64,000 nt of DNA from Cylindrospermum sp. FACHB-282 (GTDB lineage: Bacteria > Cyanobacteriota > Cyanobacteriia > Cyanobacteriales > Nostocaceae), in assembly GCF_014697195.1 (NCBI RefSeq), contig NZ_JACJRJ010000016.1:1-64000 (forward strand), written 5' to 3'. The notes beneath the pieces are model-generated. The model was not told where the DNA came from. It saw only the letters and a list, made by a program, of their open reading frames with translations, and searched no databases. Shown in pieces: positions 26,925 to 37,305 of the stretch. A program made the position numbers and the translations under genes. Every line of letters begins with the position of its first letter. Position 1 is the stretch's first letter.

Positions 26925-29900
26925 CTACAACCCATTACCAATCAAAATGAAGGAGGCCCAATAGTAGGGATGGGTAAATTGACTGCTATGATGATTGCGT
27001 TCCCCTACTGGTGTACCTTGCTCTTTAACTAGTACTGAATTATCACCTGTTATTAAGGCAATTTGCGCTTTTTGTAAAGCCTCCGCTTTTGTGATGTTGC
27101 CTGCTTTTAATGCTGTATAAAATCCATTCATTAAAGCTTGGGTTCCGCCATCAGAAACAGACCACAATGAAGCCATAGATGCCTTCGCTCCTGTTAGTTG
27201 TATCTGATATGCTAAACCAAGAATTTCTTGCCCATTACCTAATTTATTACCTAAAGCAGTTTGGCAAGCACTCAGTACTACTAAATCTACATTTGGTAAA
27301 GACCAATTTTCTATATTTCGCAGAGTAACCCGTTCCCCATCACCAAACATAATAAACGAATCTTCTGGATCTCCACTAACAAGCATTCCGTGAGTTGCCA
27401 AATGGACAATTTTGTAATCATTCATTTGGGGAATTGTGACTTGGGTATTAAAATCTTGATCTAAAAGTATCTTTGTTCCAGAAATCGTCTTTGCCAAGTT
27501 TTCTACTTCAACTTTAGCGAAGGCCAAACCACTAAAACTTTCTTGACGTTCGGCTATTTTTACTGTGTACTCTCCTTTGGTAAAAGCCGCAGCTAAAGTT
27601 TGCAGAGATTTTTGGGGCTGGTGGTCTAATTTTGTCAGGCTGGCAGCAGTGATATTATTGATGGTAAAACGCTGCACTAACCAATTTTTACCATCATATA
27701 ATGCTGCTAAGGGAATGTATCTTAATTTGCCATCTGGAGCGTAGATAATTGTTTTAGCATCAGCTTGCTTTAGGTCATTTTCTATTGGCTTAATTAGCCA
27801 ATTATACAGTTGATTACCTGGGATTTTACTATCTTTATATGGGACTTGTATCCCTTGCCGAAACTCAAGAATTACCCGCTCTAATTCTTCTTTTTTAACT
27901 GGCACTGTACGATGAATTGGTGGGGCATCCGCAGTAACTATTAATAACTCTAACCTATCATCTAAAACTAAGGGGTAAAGTAACACTGCTTTTTGGTTTA
28001 ACTGCCGCAAATTATCCCGGAGAGAATTTAGCTGTCGTAAAATCAAATTTTCTTGTCCTGATGTTGCTGATATTTGCTGCACCAGCGCTACCACAGAGGG
28101 ACTTTTGATAAATCTGTTAAACTCAGCGCTACTTTCTTGCTCAAGTTTCACTAATTCGGCAATCCGTTTTTCTTGAATAGATGTGCGTGTATTTGGAGGG
28201 GTTTTTCGTAGGTTTGTGAGTTCTTTACCCAGGGTAATTACTTTATCTTGAATGGCGCTATATTTTTGAGAAATCTGTTGCTCTTGGGGTAGTAGAGGCA
28301 ATGTTTGTAGTTGCTGTGGCTGGGAATTGACTGTTGTTTTCTGAGAATTTGCACCTCGATTGCTGAGAAAATTATTCTCTTGGGTATTGACCGTTGATTT
28401 CTGCGGGTTTGGGCGCTTATTACCGAAAAAATCGCTCATTTCTTGAATTTTTAGCAAATCCAGTACTTGTTGCGCTTCTGCTGCACGATTTCGCTGGAGC
28501 ATTAAGTCAGCAAGTCGGCGATATCTTTCGGCAACAGTATCAGTGTAGGATTGTTGAATATCAAGAGGTACAACGCGCAAATTTTGGCGAATATTCTCCG
28601 TCACATTTACTGATTGTTTGTAAAAAGTGACCGCTAATTGTGGCTGATTTTGTGCAGATAGTACATCTCCTAAAAATTTAAGTGTTGCGGCTTCACTGAC
28701 TTGATCGCTAACTTCTCGATGCATTGCTAAAGCTTGCTGATAAAACTCCAATGCTTTGTCATACTGACTTTGTTTGTGGTAGGTTTGTCCTAGGCTGCTA
28801 ATTGTTACGCCTTCACCAGTGCGATCGCCTATTTCTCTATAATTAGCTAAAGCTTGTTGATTCAACTCTATCGCTTGATCATACTTGCCAAGATTGTTGT
28901 CAACACGCGCTATATTATTCAGGGTTACCGCTAAACCTGGTTTGTATTTGTTTTCTTTGTATATACTTAAAGCTTGTTGATACAAGTTCAACGCCGATTC
29001 ATACTTACCCAGAGCAAAGTAAATTTGCCCGATATTATTCAGGTTCAGCGCTTCACCTTGAAACTGAAAAGAGTCTTTACCAAATGCATCGCCAACATTA
29101 GCACGACTAGCAACTTGTTGCAAAACTTGGGAATTTGCACCTAGGGCATTGTAAAGTAAATCAATTTCTGTTTTGGTTGTTCCTTTAAATTCGCCAGTGC
29201 GAAATTTTTTGTAAATAGTTGAAGATTTTTCGGCAAATTCTAAGGATTTTGGATATTGACCTAAGCTAAAATAAGCCCCTGCAAGATTATTTAAAATCGC
29301 TGCTTCTGTCCCATAAAAACAAGTTAATTTTTGTTTATAGCAGTAGTCTTGAACAGTAGTTAATGCTTGTTGATAAAAATCCAGCGCCTGACCATAGTTA
29401 CCCAAATTGACGGCAACTACACCTAGATTATTCAGTGTTTGTGCACCGCCGATGTAATCACTATTAGCTTTCTCTATTACCAAATTTTGTTGATAAAAAT
29501 CCAGGGACTTTTGATACTGTCCCATCCGAAAATAAAGCGCCCCAATATCAGCCAGCATAACTCTTTCGCTGGTAGAATAGCTGGAGTCTTTGGGGTTAGA
29601 GGCTTTCAGCTTTCTGAGAATATTTAAAGCTGGTTGATAATACTCTAGCGCCTGAGGATAGTCAGCTAAATTGACATAAACTTCACCCATGTAGGAAAGA
29701 GATATCCATTCTTGAGAGCCATCCCGTGTTGCTCTGTGAATAGCTAAAGCCTGTTGAAACAAATCTAACGCTTTTTGATATTCTTGTTTCCGCAAATAGA
29801 CGTATCCAATATTCACAAGGCTGTTACCTTCACCAGCCTTAGCACCATATTTTTTGAAAATAGCTAACGACTGTTGAAATAACTCTAAACCTGCTTGCAA

Positions 29901-30089
29901 TTCATCTAAACCAACCAAATCTGTATAAACCAGAGATTCACCCTGATTATTCAGAATCACTCCCTCTGTGATGGCTTCTTCTGGTGTAGGCTTTGGTGCT
30001 TGTGCTAGAACTTTTTCTAAAGGATCAAAAATGAACAATGGAGAACATAAACCGATAAAAATAATTGTCGCTATCAAAGGAAGCTTCAT
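26925..30089 (-). CDS. CHAT-domain TPR protein with signal peptide
   Basis: The frame is open to 30305, but I place the start at 30089 (MKLPLIATIIFIGLCSPLF), giving a 1054-residue protein with a signal peptide; the extension overlaps the ABC gene at 30208. About ten TPR units of roughly 40 residues (YEKALEFYQQALAMHRE type) cover residues 60-550. A helical linker and a C-terminal CHAT domain follow, with His900 in HLATHGM and Cys942 in LSACQTALG as the caspase-like dyad. Such CHAT-TPR proteins are common in filamentous cyanobacteria and are putative proteases of unknown substrate. It lies 118 bases after an ABC transporter on the same strand. Confidence 0.85.
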   Translation of the reverse strand: MKLPLIATIIFIGLCSPLFIFDPLEKVLAQAPKPTPEEAITEGVILNNQGESLVYTDLVGLDELQAGLELFQQSLAIFKKYGAKAGEGNSLVNIGYVYLRKQEYQKALDLFQQALAIHRATRDGSQEWISLSYMGEVYVNLADYPQALEYYQPALNILRKLKASNPKDSSYSTSERVMLADIGALYFRMGQYQKSLDFYQQNLVIEKANSDYIGGAQTLNNLGVVAVNLGNYGQALDFYQQALTTVQDYCYKQKLTCFYGTEAAILNNLAGAYFSLGQYPKSLEFAEKSSTIYKKFRTGEFKGTTKTEIDLLYNALGANSQVLQQVASRANVGDAFGKDSFQFQGEALNLNNIGQIYFALGKYESALNLYQQALSIYKENKYKPGLAVTLNNIARVDNNLGKYDQAIELNQQALANYREIGDRTGEGVTISSLGQTYHKQSQYDKALEFYQQALAMHREVSDQVSEAATLKFLGDVLSAQNQPQLAVTFYKQSVNVTENIRQNLRVVPLDIQQSYTDTVAERYRRLADLMLQRNRAAEAQQVLDLLKIQEMSDFFGNKRPNPQKSTVNTQENNFLSNRGANSQKTTVNSQPQQLQTLPLLPQEQQISQKYSAIQDKVITLGKELTNLRKTPPNTRTSIQEKRIAELVKLEQESSAEFNRFIKSPSVVALVQQISATSGQENLILRQLNSLRDNLRQLNQKAVLLYPLVLDDRLELLIVTADAPPIHRTVPVKKEELERVILEFRQGIQVPYKDSKIPGNQLYNWLIKPIENDLKQADAKTIIYAPDGKLRYIPLAALYDGKNWLVQRFTINNITAASLTKLDHQPQKSLQTLAAAFTKGEYTVKIAERQESFSGLAFAKVEVENLAKTISGTKILLDQDFNTQVTIPQMNDYKIVHLATHGMLVSGDPEDSFIMFGDGERVTLRNIENWSLPNVDLVVLSACQTALGNKLGNGQEILGLAYQIQLTGAKASMASLWSVSDGGTQALMNGFYTALKAGNITKAEALQKAQIALITGDNSVLVKEQGTPVGERNHHSSQFTHPYYWASFILIGNGL

Positions 30090-30207
30090 AATTGACACTC
30101 TATATAACAGACCGAAATCATTTGTGAAAATATCTCTGGGCACTCGGCCCACCGTATGTAATCGCACAAAAGTCCACCAATTTTCGATAACTTGAATGAA
30201 ACCCCGA

Positions 30208-32046
30208 CTACTGATAACCTGCGGCTTGCAACAAAAACAACTTCGCATAACGTCCTCCATTCTGTAACAATTCTTCGTGAGTTCCCAGTTCTGCCACAAC
30301 GCCACCTTCTATAACTGCGATTTGGTCAGCCATCCGTACGGTTGAGAAACGGTGAGAAATCAATAATACAATTTGATTTTGTGTAAGAGCGCGAAAATGA
30401 TTGAAAATCTCAAACTCAGCTTGAGCATCCATTGCCGATGTTGGTTCATCCAACACCAAGATATCTGCCTGAGTTCGCATAAAAGCACGAGACAGGGCAA
30501 TTTTCTGCCACTCTCCCCCAGAAAGTTCCTGTCCTCCCTTAAACCAACGACCAAGCTGTGTTTGGAAACTTTGGGGTAATTTGTCAATAAAAGGTTGGGC
30601 CATGCCTTTTTTGGCAGCAGTTTGCCAGCGGGTTTTGTTTTCTAGATGTTCTACATCACCCACGCCAATATTCTCTCCCACGGTGAATTGATAGCGGACA
30701 AAGTTCTGAAAAATCACACCAATGCGACGCCGCAGCACATCTACATCCCATTCCTGCAAGTCCAAACCATCTAATAAAATCCGCCCAGAGTCTGGAGTGT
30801 AAAGTCGGGTAAGTAGCTTGATTAAGGTAGTCTTACCGGAACCGTTTTCACCGACAATTGCCAGTTTCTCTCCAGGTTTCAAATGCAGGGAAATGTTTTT
30901 TAACGCAGGCTGGGAACTTTGGGGATAAGTAAATGAGACATTTTCAAAACGGATACCATCTTGGGGATTTAAACCAATGGTGGCCTGACCCCAAGGCTTT
31001 AGTACTTTTTCTTCGAGAAAATCGTAGAGATTTGATAGATATAGGTTATCTTCATACATCCCGCCAATAGAAGTGAGGGCACTGGAGAAAGTAGACTGTC
31101 CTTGGCGAAACACGGTGAGATACATGGTCATATCTCCTAAAGAAATCCTACCTGCCGCGGTTTCTAGCACAATCCAAGCATAAGCTATGTAAAAGGCAAG
31201 GGTACTCACTAAACTCAGCAGATATCCCCACAGTCCCCGCTGCACAGTCAAATCGCGGTCTTTGCCGTAGAGTTGATCAAACAGGTTGTGGTAACGTCCT
31301 AATAGCATTTCCCCAAGTTGGTAGAGTTTGACTTCTGTGACAAAGTCTTCTCTGGCTAGCAGACTTTCTAAATATTGCTGTTGGCGGGTTTCTGGCGCAC
31401 GCCGACTAAACAGGCGAAAGGCTTCTCCTGCAAACTTCGTTTCTGCAATAAATACGGGTATAGCTGCCAAAATCAGCACCACCACTGCCCAAACTGAAAA
31501 CTTCACTAGCAAAATACTGTAGGTGATCAGGGAAATGGCACTTTGCACTAACCCAAAGGTGCGGTTTACTAGGGAAAGGGGACGAACTGATGCTTCTCGT
31601 CTTGCATTGGTCAATTTGTCATAAAATTCTGAGTCTTCAAAATGGCTGAGTTCCAGTGTCAGAGCCTTTTCTAAAATCAGTACATTCACTCGATGACCAA
31701 GTTGTGCCCGCAATAACGACTGACAAATGATCAGTCCCCTCTGACAGCCTGCTAATACAACTACTGCGATCGCTTCTAATCCTACATACAATAAAGGTTG
31801 ACTAATATTGACAAAACCATTGCTCTGTAGATTAACTTGAGAGGCAATGACTACCGCATCAACAATTAACTTACCAATGTAGGATATAGCCCCAGGTACA
31901 AGACCAGCCACTAAGGTTAAAGCCGCCAGAAGAATAGTCAGGGAGCGGCTAGTAGTCCATACCAAGTTTATAGCCCGTCCACTGTAGTAGAAAATCGCTA
32001 ATGATTGGTATAGAACATTTCGTTTTTTTTTATCTTCATAAGGCAA
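30208..32046 (-). CDS. ABC transporter, fused permease and ATPase
   Basis: A 612-residue half-transporter with about six membrane segments in residues 30-340 and an ATPase domain with Walker A GENGSGKTTLIKLL, Q-loop, signature LSGGEWQKIALSRA and Walker B ILVLDEPTSAMD. It lacks a C39 peptidase. Similar proteins accompany lanthipeptide and other RiPP clusters, and it starts 36 bases after the stop of the NHLM ABC gene, so it is probably co-transcribed with it. The substrate is unknown; export of a peptide is suggested by context only. Confidence 0.85.
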   Translation of the reverse strand: MPYEDKKKRNVLYQSLAIFYYSGRAINLVWTTSRSLTILLAALTLVAGLVPGAISYIGKLIVDAVVIASQVNLQSNGFVNISQPLLYVGLEAIAVVVLAGCQRGLIICQSLLRAQLGHRVNVLILEKALTLELSHFEDSEFYDKLTNARREASVRPLSLVNRTFGLVQSAISLITYSILLVKFSVWAVVVLILAAIPVFIAETKFAGEAFRLFSRRAPETRQQQYLESLLAREDFVTEVKLYQLGEMLLGRYHNLFDQLYGKDRDLTVQRGLWGYLLSLVSTLAFYIAYAWIVLETAAGRISLGDMTMYLTVFRQGQSTFSSALTSIGGMYEDNLYLSNLYDFLEEKVLKPWGQATIGLNPQDGIRFENVSFTYPQSSQPALKNISLHLKPGEKLAIVGENGSGKTTLIKLLTRLYTPDSGRILLDGLDLQEWDVDVLRRRIGVIFQNFVRYQFTVGENIGVGDVEHLENKTRWQTAAKKGMAQPFIDKLPQSFQTQLGRWFKGGQELSGGEWQKIALSRAFMRTQADILVLDEPTSAMDAQAEFEIFNHFRALTQNQIVLLISHRFSTVRMADQIAVIEGGVVAELGTHEELLQNGGRYAKLFLLQAAGYQ

Positions 32047-32082
32047 CTCGGTGTCTTGAGACCTGAAAGTATAAAGTTAAAA

Positions 32083-34752
32083 TTAAGCCATTTGCCTGGC
32101 CATGAGTGTGGCAAATAACCCTTGGCGATTGACTAACTCCTCAAACTTGCCGAACTGTACAACTCGACCGGCTTCAATCACATAAATTCGGTCTGCATTA
32201 CGGATGGTGCTGAGGCGATGGGCAATAACTATCCGTGTTACCCGTAATTTATCTAAGCTTTCACTGACTATAGCCTGAGTACGATTATCTAAAGCGCTGG
32301 TAGCTTCATCAAAAATCAGGATTCTTGGCTTTAACACCAAAGCCCGAGCAATTAACATTCGCTGTCGTTGCCCACCAGAGAGGTTTGAACCTCCCTCAGA
32401 AATCACTGTATGCATCCCCATAGGCATTGATTGAATGTCATCGGCAAACCCAGCCATCAGTGCAGCTTCCCAAGCTTCATCCATGGTCACCAAGGCGCCG
32501 CTAGAAATATTGTCAAAAATCGAGGCGCTATTAATTCGACCATTTTGCAGCACGGCACCAATTTGCCGGCGGACTGCCGAGATATCTAACCCTGATAAGT
32601 CCTGGCCATCGTAGTATATAGTCCCATTTTCGGCTGTTTCAAACCCCAACAAGAGCCGAATGATCGTTGATTTTCCGCTTCCAGAAGGGCCTACCAAGGC
32701 AATAAACTCCCCTGGTTCTGCTTGAATTGTCATATTATCTAAATTCAGTGGGCCAGCTACCCGATAGCGAAATGTCACATGATCGACTTTGACTTGACCC
32801 ATTAACCGACCTGGATCAGTTTTGCTCAGGTCGATTTCTGGTTTAGCGTTAAGGATGGGTTTTGCCCGTTCCCAGAAAATGCTGATGTCCAATATGCTGA
32901 CTATGGTGTTGCTCAGGTCAGTTGCACCGCTGATAAAAGTGCCAAAGGCGGAATTAAACGCTAGGAATTTACCTGGGGATAATCCTGTGGTTCCTTGTGA
33001 CTGAGCTTGGCTAATCAATATCACTGCTAGCCAAAAGATAATTATCGAGCTGACGGTTGGCAATATTGTATTAAATATGGCTAATAAATCTTCAATTAGT
33101 TCGGTACTTAACTTGAGTTTTAGCTGCTGACTATACTTTTTTGCCCAGTGGGCAAAGGCGCGGTCTTCGGCGTTGGTAACTCGGAGTTTAGACACTCCAC
33201 CAATCATCTGCACAGTGAGTCCTAAAATATCTCCCTCTATTTCTTCTAGAGGACGCATTTTTCGGCTCGTAAGCATACCGGAGATGGTGGTGATGATGAT
33301 TGTCACCAGTGCTACGGCGACTACAACTAAAGCTAACCCAGAACTGTAGAAAAATAATAGTCCCAGGTTTAGTAAGGAGAAAAAGCTCGTGAAAATTGTC
33401 CGCAACACTGTATCGCTAAGTTTCTTGTGAATCTGAGTGATAGCAGAGACGCGAGATTGTAAGTCCCCAATGGAATATTCGCGAAAGAAGGATACTCGCA
33501 GGTTTAATAATCTATCCCAGACTGCTGCTTGGGTATTGGAACTGGCTTTGCTTTCTAATCTGAGGCTGGCAAATCCTTGTGCTATTTGAAAGATCATTGT
33601 GCCAAAGCTGGCAGCTAGTAGACCCAAGCCAATCTGCACTAACAAGCTTCGGTCAGCATCAGGAATGGCTGAATCGATGAGGATGGAGGTTGCTTGGGGT
33701 ACTAACATTCCTAGAAAGGAAGCGGCCAGACCTGTGAGCAGGATGACATTTAGTTCTCTAATCTGTCCTTTAAAGGCAAACTGAAACAAGTCGAAGGCCT
33801 TTAAGTTTTTATCGGGTAGGGGTCGATAAAACATATAGGCGAAGGGAGCTAAGAGCCTAGCAGTACCATTGCTTATTGGTGTGCGAGTATGATTTTCTGG
33901 GTCAAATATTTCGTACTTTCCTACCCCTGCTGGTAAGACTGCTACAGGACGGTTATCAGAATTAGTGTATGCCAGTAGGGGCCCGCTATCTTGCTGCCAC
34001 CATTGGTCGTTGAGTAATACCCTTCGGGTGCGAATTCGGGATGCACGGGCGATCGCTTCTAGTGGTTCTTTAATCCGTTTCAGGTCTTCTGAACGGGCAG
34101 GGGGGCAAATGGTAATTCCTAAAGCCCTTCCCACAGCACCTGCGGCTATCAGCAGGGGTGTACCGGACTGCATGAGTTCAGCTTGCTTTGGTTTGAGGAC
34201 TGATGCCAACTCTCCTAAGGCGCGGACTGTTACCTGATGGTTTAGTTTTTCCCGTTCTTGAAATTGAGTCTGTTTTGCAGTTAACTTTTCCTGTTCCAGC
34301 CGCGCTAGAATTGCCAGAAAATCGCTGTGCAGTTGGCCAAGAATGGTTTGGATAATTTCCCAAGTTTGCACATTGTCAATTACTGGAGGGATTAACTGGC
34401 GATCGCATACAGAAGATATCTGCTTCACCCAAATCTGCACCAGGTCCAGGAGCTTTTGAGCCTCGTCTTTCTCAAGGGTTATCCATTGCACACAGTCCTC
34501 TGCTGTTAGCGGCAACAACACGGTTTCTTCCATAGATACCGCTAGGATCTTATAGTCCGTACCCTCCTGGTCTATGCCGAACAATGCCTCACCCGGATTT
34601 ACACTGAATAGATAACGGCGCGGCCCCTGCATCCCTTCTATAATCGGAACAGCAAAAAGTGCGATCGCACCTGACTCGATGCGCCAAACTGTTTGTGGCT
34701 CGTCCAATATTAATAACGCATTACCTTCGAGCAGTATCTGAAAATCACTCAT
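32083..34752 (-). CDS. NHLM-type bacteriocin system ABC transporter (second, peptidase-less component)
   Basis: This 889-residue protein has an N-terminal cyclic-nucleotide-binding-like fold (about 1-120, RRYLFSVNPGEALFGI), a long middle region, five to six membrane segments (about 350-620) and an ATPase domain with GPSGSGKSTIIRLL, LSGGQRQRMLIARAL and ILIFDEATSALD. No C39 peptidase is present. This matches the second ABC protein of NHLM systems, which export Gly-Gly-leader peptides with nitrile-hydratase-like or Nif11-like leaders. The partner proteins are at 39657 and 41120 on the other strand, and a Nif11-type precursor is at 53650. Confidence 0.88.
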   Translation of the reverse strand: MSDFQILLEGNALLILDEPQTVWRIESGAIALFAVPIIEGMQGPRRYLFSVNPGEALFGIDQEGTDYKILAVSMEETVLLPLTAEDCVQWITLEKDEAQKLLDLVQIWVKQISSVCDRQLIPPVIDNVQTWEIIQTILGQLHSDFLAILARLEQEKLTAKQTQFQEREKLNHQVTVRALGELASVLKPKQAELMQSGTPLLIAAGAVGRALGITICPPARSEDLKRIKEPLEAIARASRIRTRRVLLNDQWWQQDSGPLLAYTNSDNRPVAVLPAGVGKYEIFDPENHTRTPISNGTARLLAPFAYMFYRPLPDKNLKAFDLFQFAFKGQIRELNVILLTGLAASFLGMLVPQATSILIDSAIPDADRSLLVQIGLGLLAASFGTMIFQIAQGFASLRLESKASSNTQAAVWDRLLNLRVSFFREYSIGDLQSRVSAITQIHKKLSDTVLRTIFTSFFSLLNLGLLFFYSSGLALVVVAVALVTIIITTISGMLTSRKMRPLEEIEGDILGLTVQMIGGVSKLRVTNAEDRAFAHWAKKYSQQLKLKLSTELIEDLLAIFNTILPTVSSIIIFWLAVILISQAQSQGTTGLSPGKFLAFNSAFGTFISGATDLSNTIVSILDISIFWERAKPILNAKPEIDLSKTDPGRLMGQVKVDHVTFRYRVAGPLNLDNMTIQAEPGEFIALVGPSGSGKSTIIRLLLGFETAENGTIYYDGQDLSGLDISAVRRQIGAVLQNGRINSASIFDNISSGALVTMDEAWEAALMAGFADDIQSMPMGMHTVISEGGSNLSGGQRQRMLIARALVLKPRILIFDEATSALDNRTQAIVSESLDKLRVTRIVIAHRLSTIRNADRIYVIEAGRVVQFGKFEELVNRQGLFATLMARQMA

Positions 34753-34871
34753 CTGGGGTTATATTTGCAACGGTTGTCTGGCAAAAAATTCATTAACTAA
34801 CTGAAAAACTTCAAAAAAATATCTGCGTTAACTAAGTAGAGTAAAAAATATTATAGCGATTAAGAGTTACG

Positions 34872-34946
34872 TGAGGTACAGATAATATTTTGAAACGCAA
34901 AGGGACGCAAAGTAAAGCGCAGAGGTACGCAGAGATTTGTACCTCA
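34872..34946. repeat. Dispersed CGCAAAG/CGCAGAG repeat with 9-bp terminal inverted repeats
   Basis: TGAGGTACA (34872-34880) and TGTACCTCA (34938-34946) enclose several copies of an ACGCAAAG/GCGCAGAG-like unit. This pattern recurs between genes of Nostoc-type genomes as a short mobile repeat. The rest of 34753-35064 is non-coding; short plus-strand frames there show no family features. Confidence 0.55.
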
Positions 34947-35064
34947 GCAGACTAGGAAACGCTATAAAATTTGCTCGTAATAAGTGGCTCTTAGCCCTCA
35001 CTATCAACCTCGAATTATTTACGCCAACCTACTTATTCGCCAAGAAAATAGGTGGAAATCTGAC

Positions 35065-37302
35065 TTATGTTTGCAAGCTGCGTATGATAGTAAATTTAGC
35101 TGCCACTTCTGGCGGAATGCTAGTAAAGCGAATATAAAAACTATCTTTATCTGCACTTTTGTCTAATATCTTAGCATAAGTATCTTCACTAGCTGCTGCA
35201 TTATCAGGCATAAAGAAATTCAGCTTAATATTAGTTAGAGGTTGTAAAACTAAAGTTGAATCAGAGTATATTTGTGCTTCCTTTGCTGAAAGCTTTACTA
35301 ACTTCCCCTTAATGGCAGTACTATCCACATCTTTACCATCTAAAACCGCATATTCTAGCATAATCGCTGTCGGCAAATTAAAAAATACTTCTTCTTCTTG
35401 TGCAAGATAAAGGTTGTACTCCCCAGCAATGCCACCAACATCATATATTATCATGGGTAACTTCACCCCTTTTGCTTGTACCTCCTTTTTTCCCATTATT
35501 TTAACTATTGAACCAGCCTCGTTAATAGTTGATTCCGAAACAAAAACTTGTCCGCCAACTGTATAGGATTCAATGCGATAAGTCAAATTGACTTGATGAC
35601 CAATAATTCCATATTTAGTACGTTTCTCAGAGCCAATATTACCTACTATCACTTCAGCCGTATTAATGCCAATACCCATTTCCAAGGGAGGGAATCCCAG
35701 TTGCTGGATTTTTTTATTTACAGGCTCCATTGCTAACTGCATAGCCACAGCACAAGCAATGGCTCTAGTAGCATCGTCTTCTCTCTTCATCGGAGCACCG
35801 AACAAAACTAAAATACCATCACCCATAAACTCATCAATAGTTCCTTGATACTGGGTAATCACATCTGCCATATATCCCAGATAAAGGTTAATAATTTTAA
35901 TCGCTTCTTCTGCAAGTAATCTTTCAGCAGTAGCTGTGAAACCTCGCAAATCGGAAGTTAGCATAGTAATTTTTTTCCGTTCCCCACCAAGTTTAAGACC
36001 TTCAGGATTTTCTAGCAAATTGGCAACTACTTCATTAGTAAGGTAACGACCAAAAGTTTTGCGGATTTCCCCTGCTGTACGAGCAACATAAGCAGTGACG
36101 CCGAGTGCAGATCCAATCAAAGTCATTAATGGTGGGACTACTGGAATCCACCAACCTATCATAAAAGCCAGATAACTAACACCGACTAGACAACATCCCG
36201 ACAGTAAAATACTAACAAGAGGTAATAATGCTCGCTTCTTGGAACTACCACTATATCTTTGTTGCCAAATCAACGTTGCACCAATCAATGACCAACCAAA
36301 AATCCACAACCATTCCTGTGGCTTATTCCAAGTCTTAATTAAAGGACGATTATCTAAGGTAGCGCTTAAAATTTGGCTGATGGCATTGGCATGAATAGTT
36401 ACTCCAGCCATCCGTTTGGGCGCTGTTAAGATAGTGCTGCTGTAAGGTGTATAGAATAGGTCTTTTAGACTTTCAGATGTGGGGCCAATTAAAACAATCT
36501 GCCCAGGTACTAAGTTTTTGGGGAAGCGGTTATCTAACACATCCATAACGGATATGCGTTGAAAGCGCTGAATGGAACTACGATAATTTAACAGTACCTG
36601 ATAACCCTGGTCTTCAGCCCGGATATAGCCACCATCATTCGTCTTAAATATGGGGAAAAGTACATCACCTGTTTTAACTAAAAAATCATCTGTTTGTCCG
36701 ACAGGAATTTTTCGATCATTGAGGTAAAGATAAGCAAGTTTAAAAGCGAAACTAAACACATTATCGCCGTTTTTATCGGCTAAATAAATCAAGCTGCGCC
36801 GAACTTTGCCATCCCCATCTAGGGGAAAATCATTTGCTCCAACTTGTCCAAGTTTTTTTAACACTGGTGGGGGAGCAACAGCCGAACTATCGATACTCTC
36901 GGCTACTTTCTGCACACCAATTAAATTTGGTGTAGACTCAAACACCTTAACTAACGATTGATGACCAGGATCTACTGGTAAATCTCGATAAAGGTCAAGA
37001 CCAATAGCACTAGGTTTTTGTTGTTTCAAATTCTCTAATATTTGTGCCAACATCCCATCAGGAAGGGGCCACTGACGGCGTTTGCCTAGTGTTTGGACAT
37101 CAGATTCGTTAATTTCTACAATCACAATGCGTGAGTCAACAGGTTCCTGAGACCTCAGCAAAAACATTTGATCCAGCGCTGCCAATTCCAACATTTGCAA
37201 TAGTCCGGTAAAGCGAAGTATCAACACAAATACTCCTATGGTCGGAGCAGCGACGCAGATACCTCGCCATTGCCAAAGTTTTCGTTTGATTTGGCTCCAC
37301 AT
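35065..37302 (-). CDS. CHASE2-domain adenylate/guanylate cyclase with C-terminal PilZ-like region
   Basis: This 745-residue membrane sensor has an N-terminal membrane segment (about 15-35) and an extracytoplasmic CHASE2 domain (about 40-330). Three membrane segments follow (about 335-410), then a class III cyclase domain (about 435-610) with metal-binding Asp451 (TSDLRGFT) and Asp495 (FMGDGILV). Asn and Arg of the transition-state pair appear in GHQVNLTYRIES. The adenine-specifying Asp position is Gly (KYGIIG), so cAMP versus cGMP is uncertain. Residues after about 650 resemble a PilZ domain. It starts three bases after the DUF928 gene ends, so the two are coupled. Confidence 0.85.
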   Translation of the reverse strand: MWSQIKRKLWQWRGICVAAPTIGVFVLILRFTGLLQMLELAALDQMFLLRSQEPVDSRIVIVEINESDVQTLGKRRQWPLPDGMLAQILENLKQQKPSAIGLDLYRDLPVDPGHQSLVKVFESTPNLIGVQKVAESIDSSAVAPPPVLKKLGQVGANDFPLDGDGKVRRSLIYLADKNGDNVFSFAFKLAYLYLNDRKIPVGQTDDFLVKTGDVLFPIFKTNDGGYIRAEDQGYQVLLNYRSSIQRFQRISVMDVLDNRFPKNLVPGQIVLIGPTSESLKDLFYTPYSSTILTAPKRMAGVTIHANAISQILSATLDNRPLIKTWNKPQEWLWIFGWSLIGATLIWQQRYSGSSKKRALLPLVSILLSGCCLVGVSYLAFMIGWWIPVVPPLMTLIGSALGVTAYVARTAGEIRKTFGRYLTNEVVANLLENPEGLKLGGERKKITMLTSDLRGFTATAERLLAEEAIKIINLYLGYMADVITQYQGTIDEFMGDGILVLFGAPMKREDDATRAIACAVAMQLAMEPVNKKIQQLGFPPLEMGIGINTAEVIVGNIGSEKRTKYGIIGHQVNLTYRIESYTVGGQVFVSESTINEAGSIVKIMGKKEVQAKGVKLPMIIYDVGGIAGEYNLYLAQEEEVFFNLPTAIMLEYAVLDGKDVDSTAIKGKLVKLSAKEAQIYSDSTLVLQPLTNIKLNFFMPDNAAASEDTYAKILDKSADKDSFYIRFTSIPPEVAAKFTIIRSLQT

Positions 37303-37305
37303 AAA

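Noticed and set aside
30090..30305. N-terminal extension of the CHAT-TPR protein
   Set aside because: It overlaps the end of the ABC transporter gene in another frame; the start at 30089 gives a proper signal peptide.
34937..35166. Two overlapping plus-strand frames of 60-66 codons
   Set aside because: They overlap the end of the cyclase gene on the opposite strand and show no family features.
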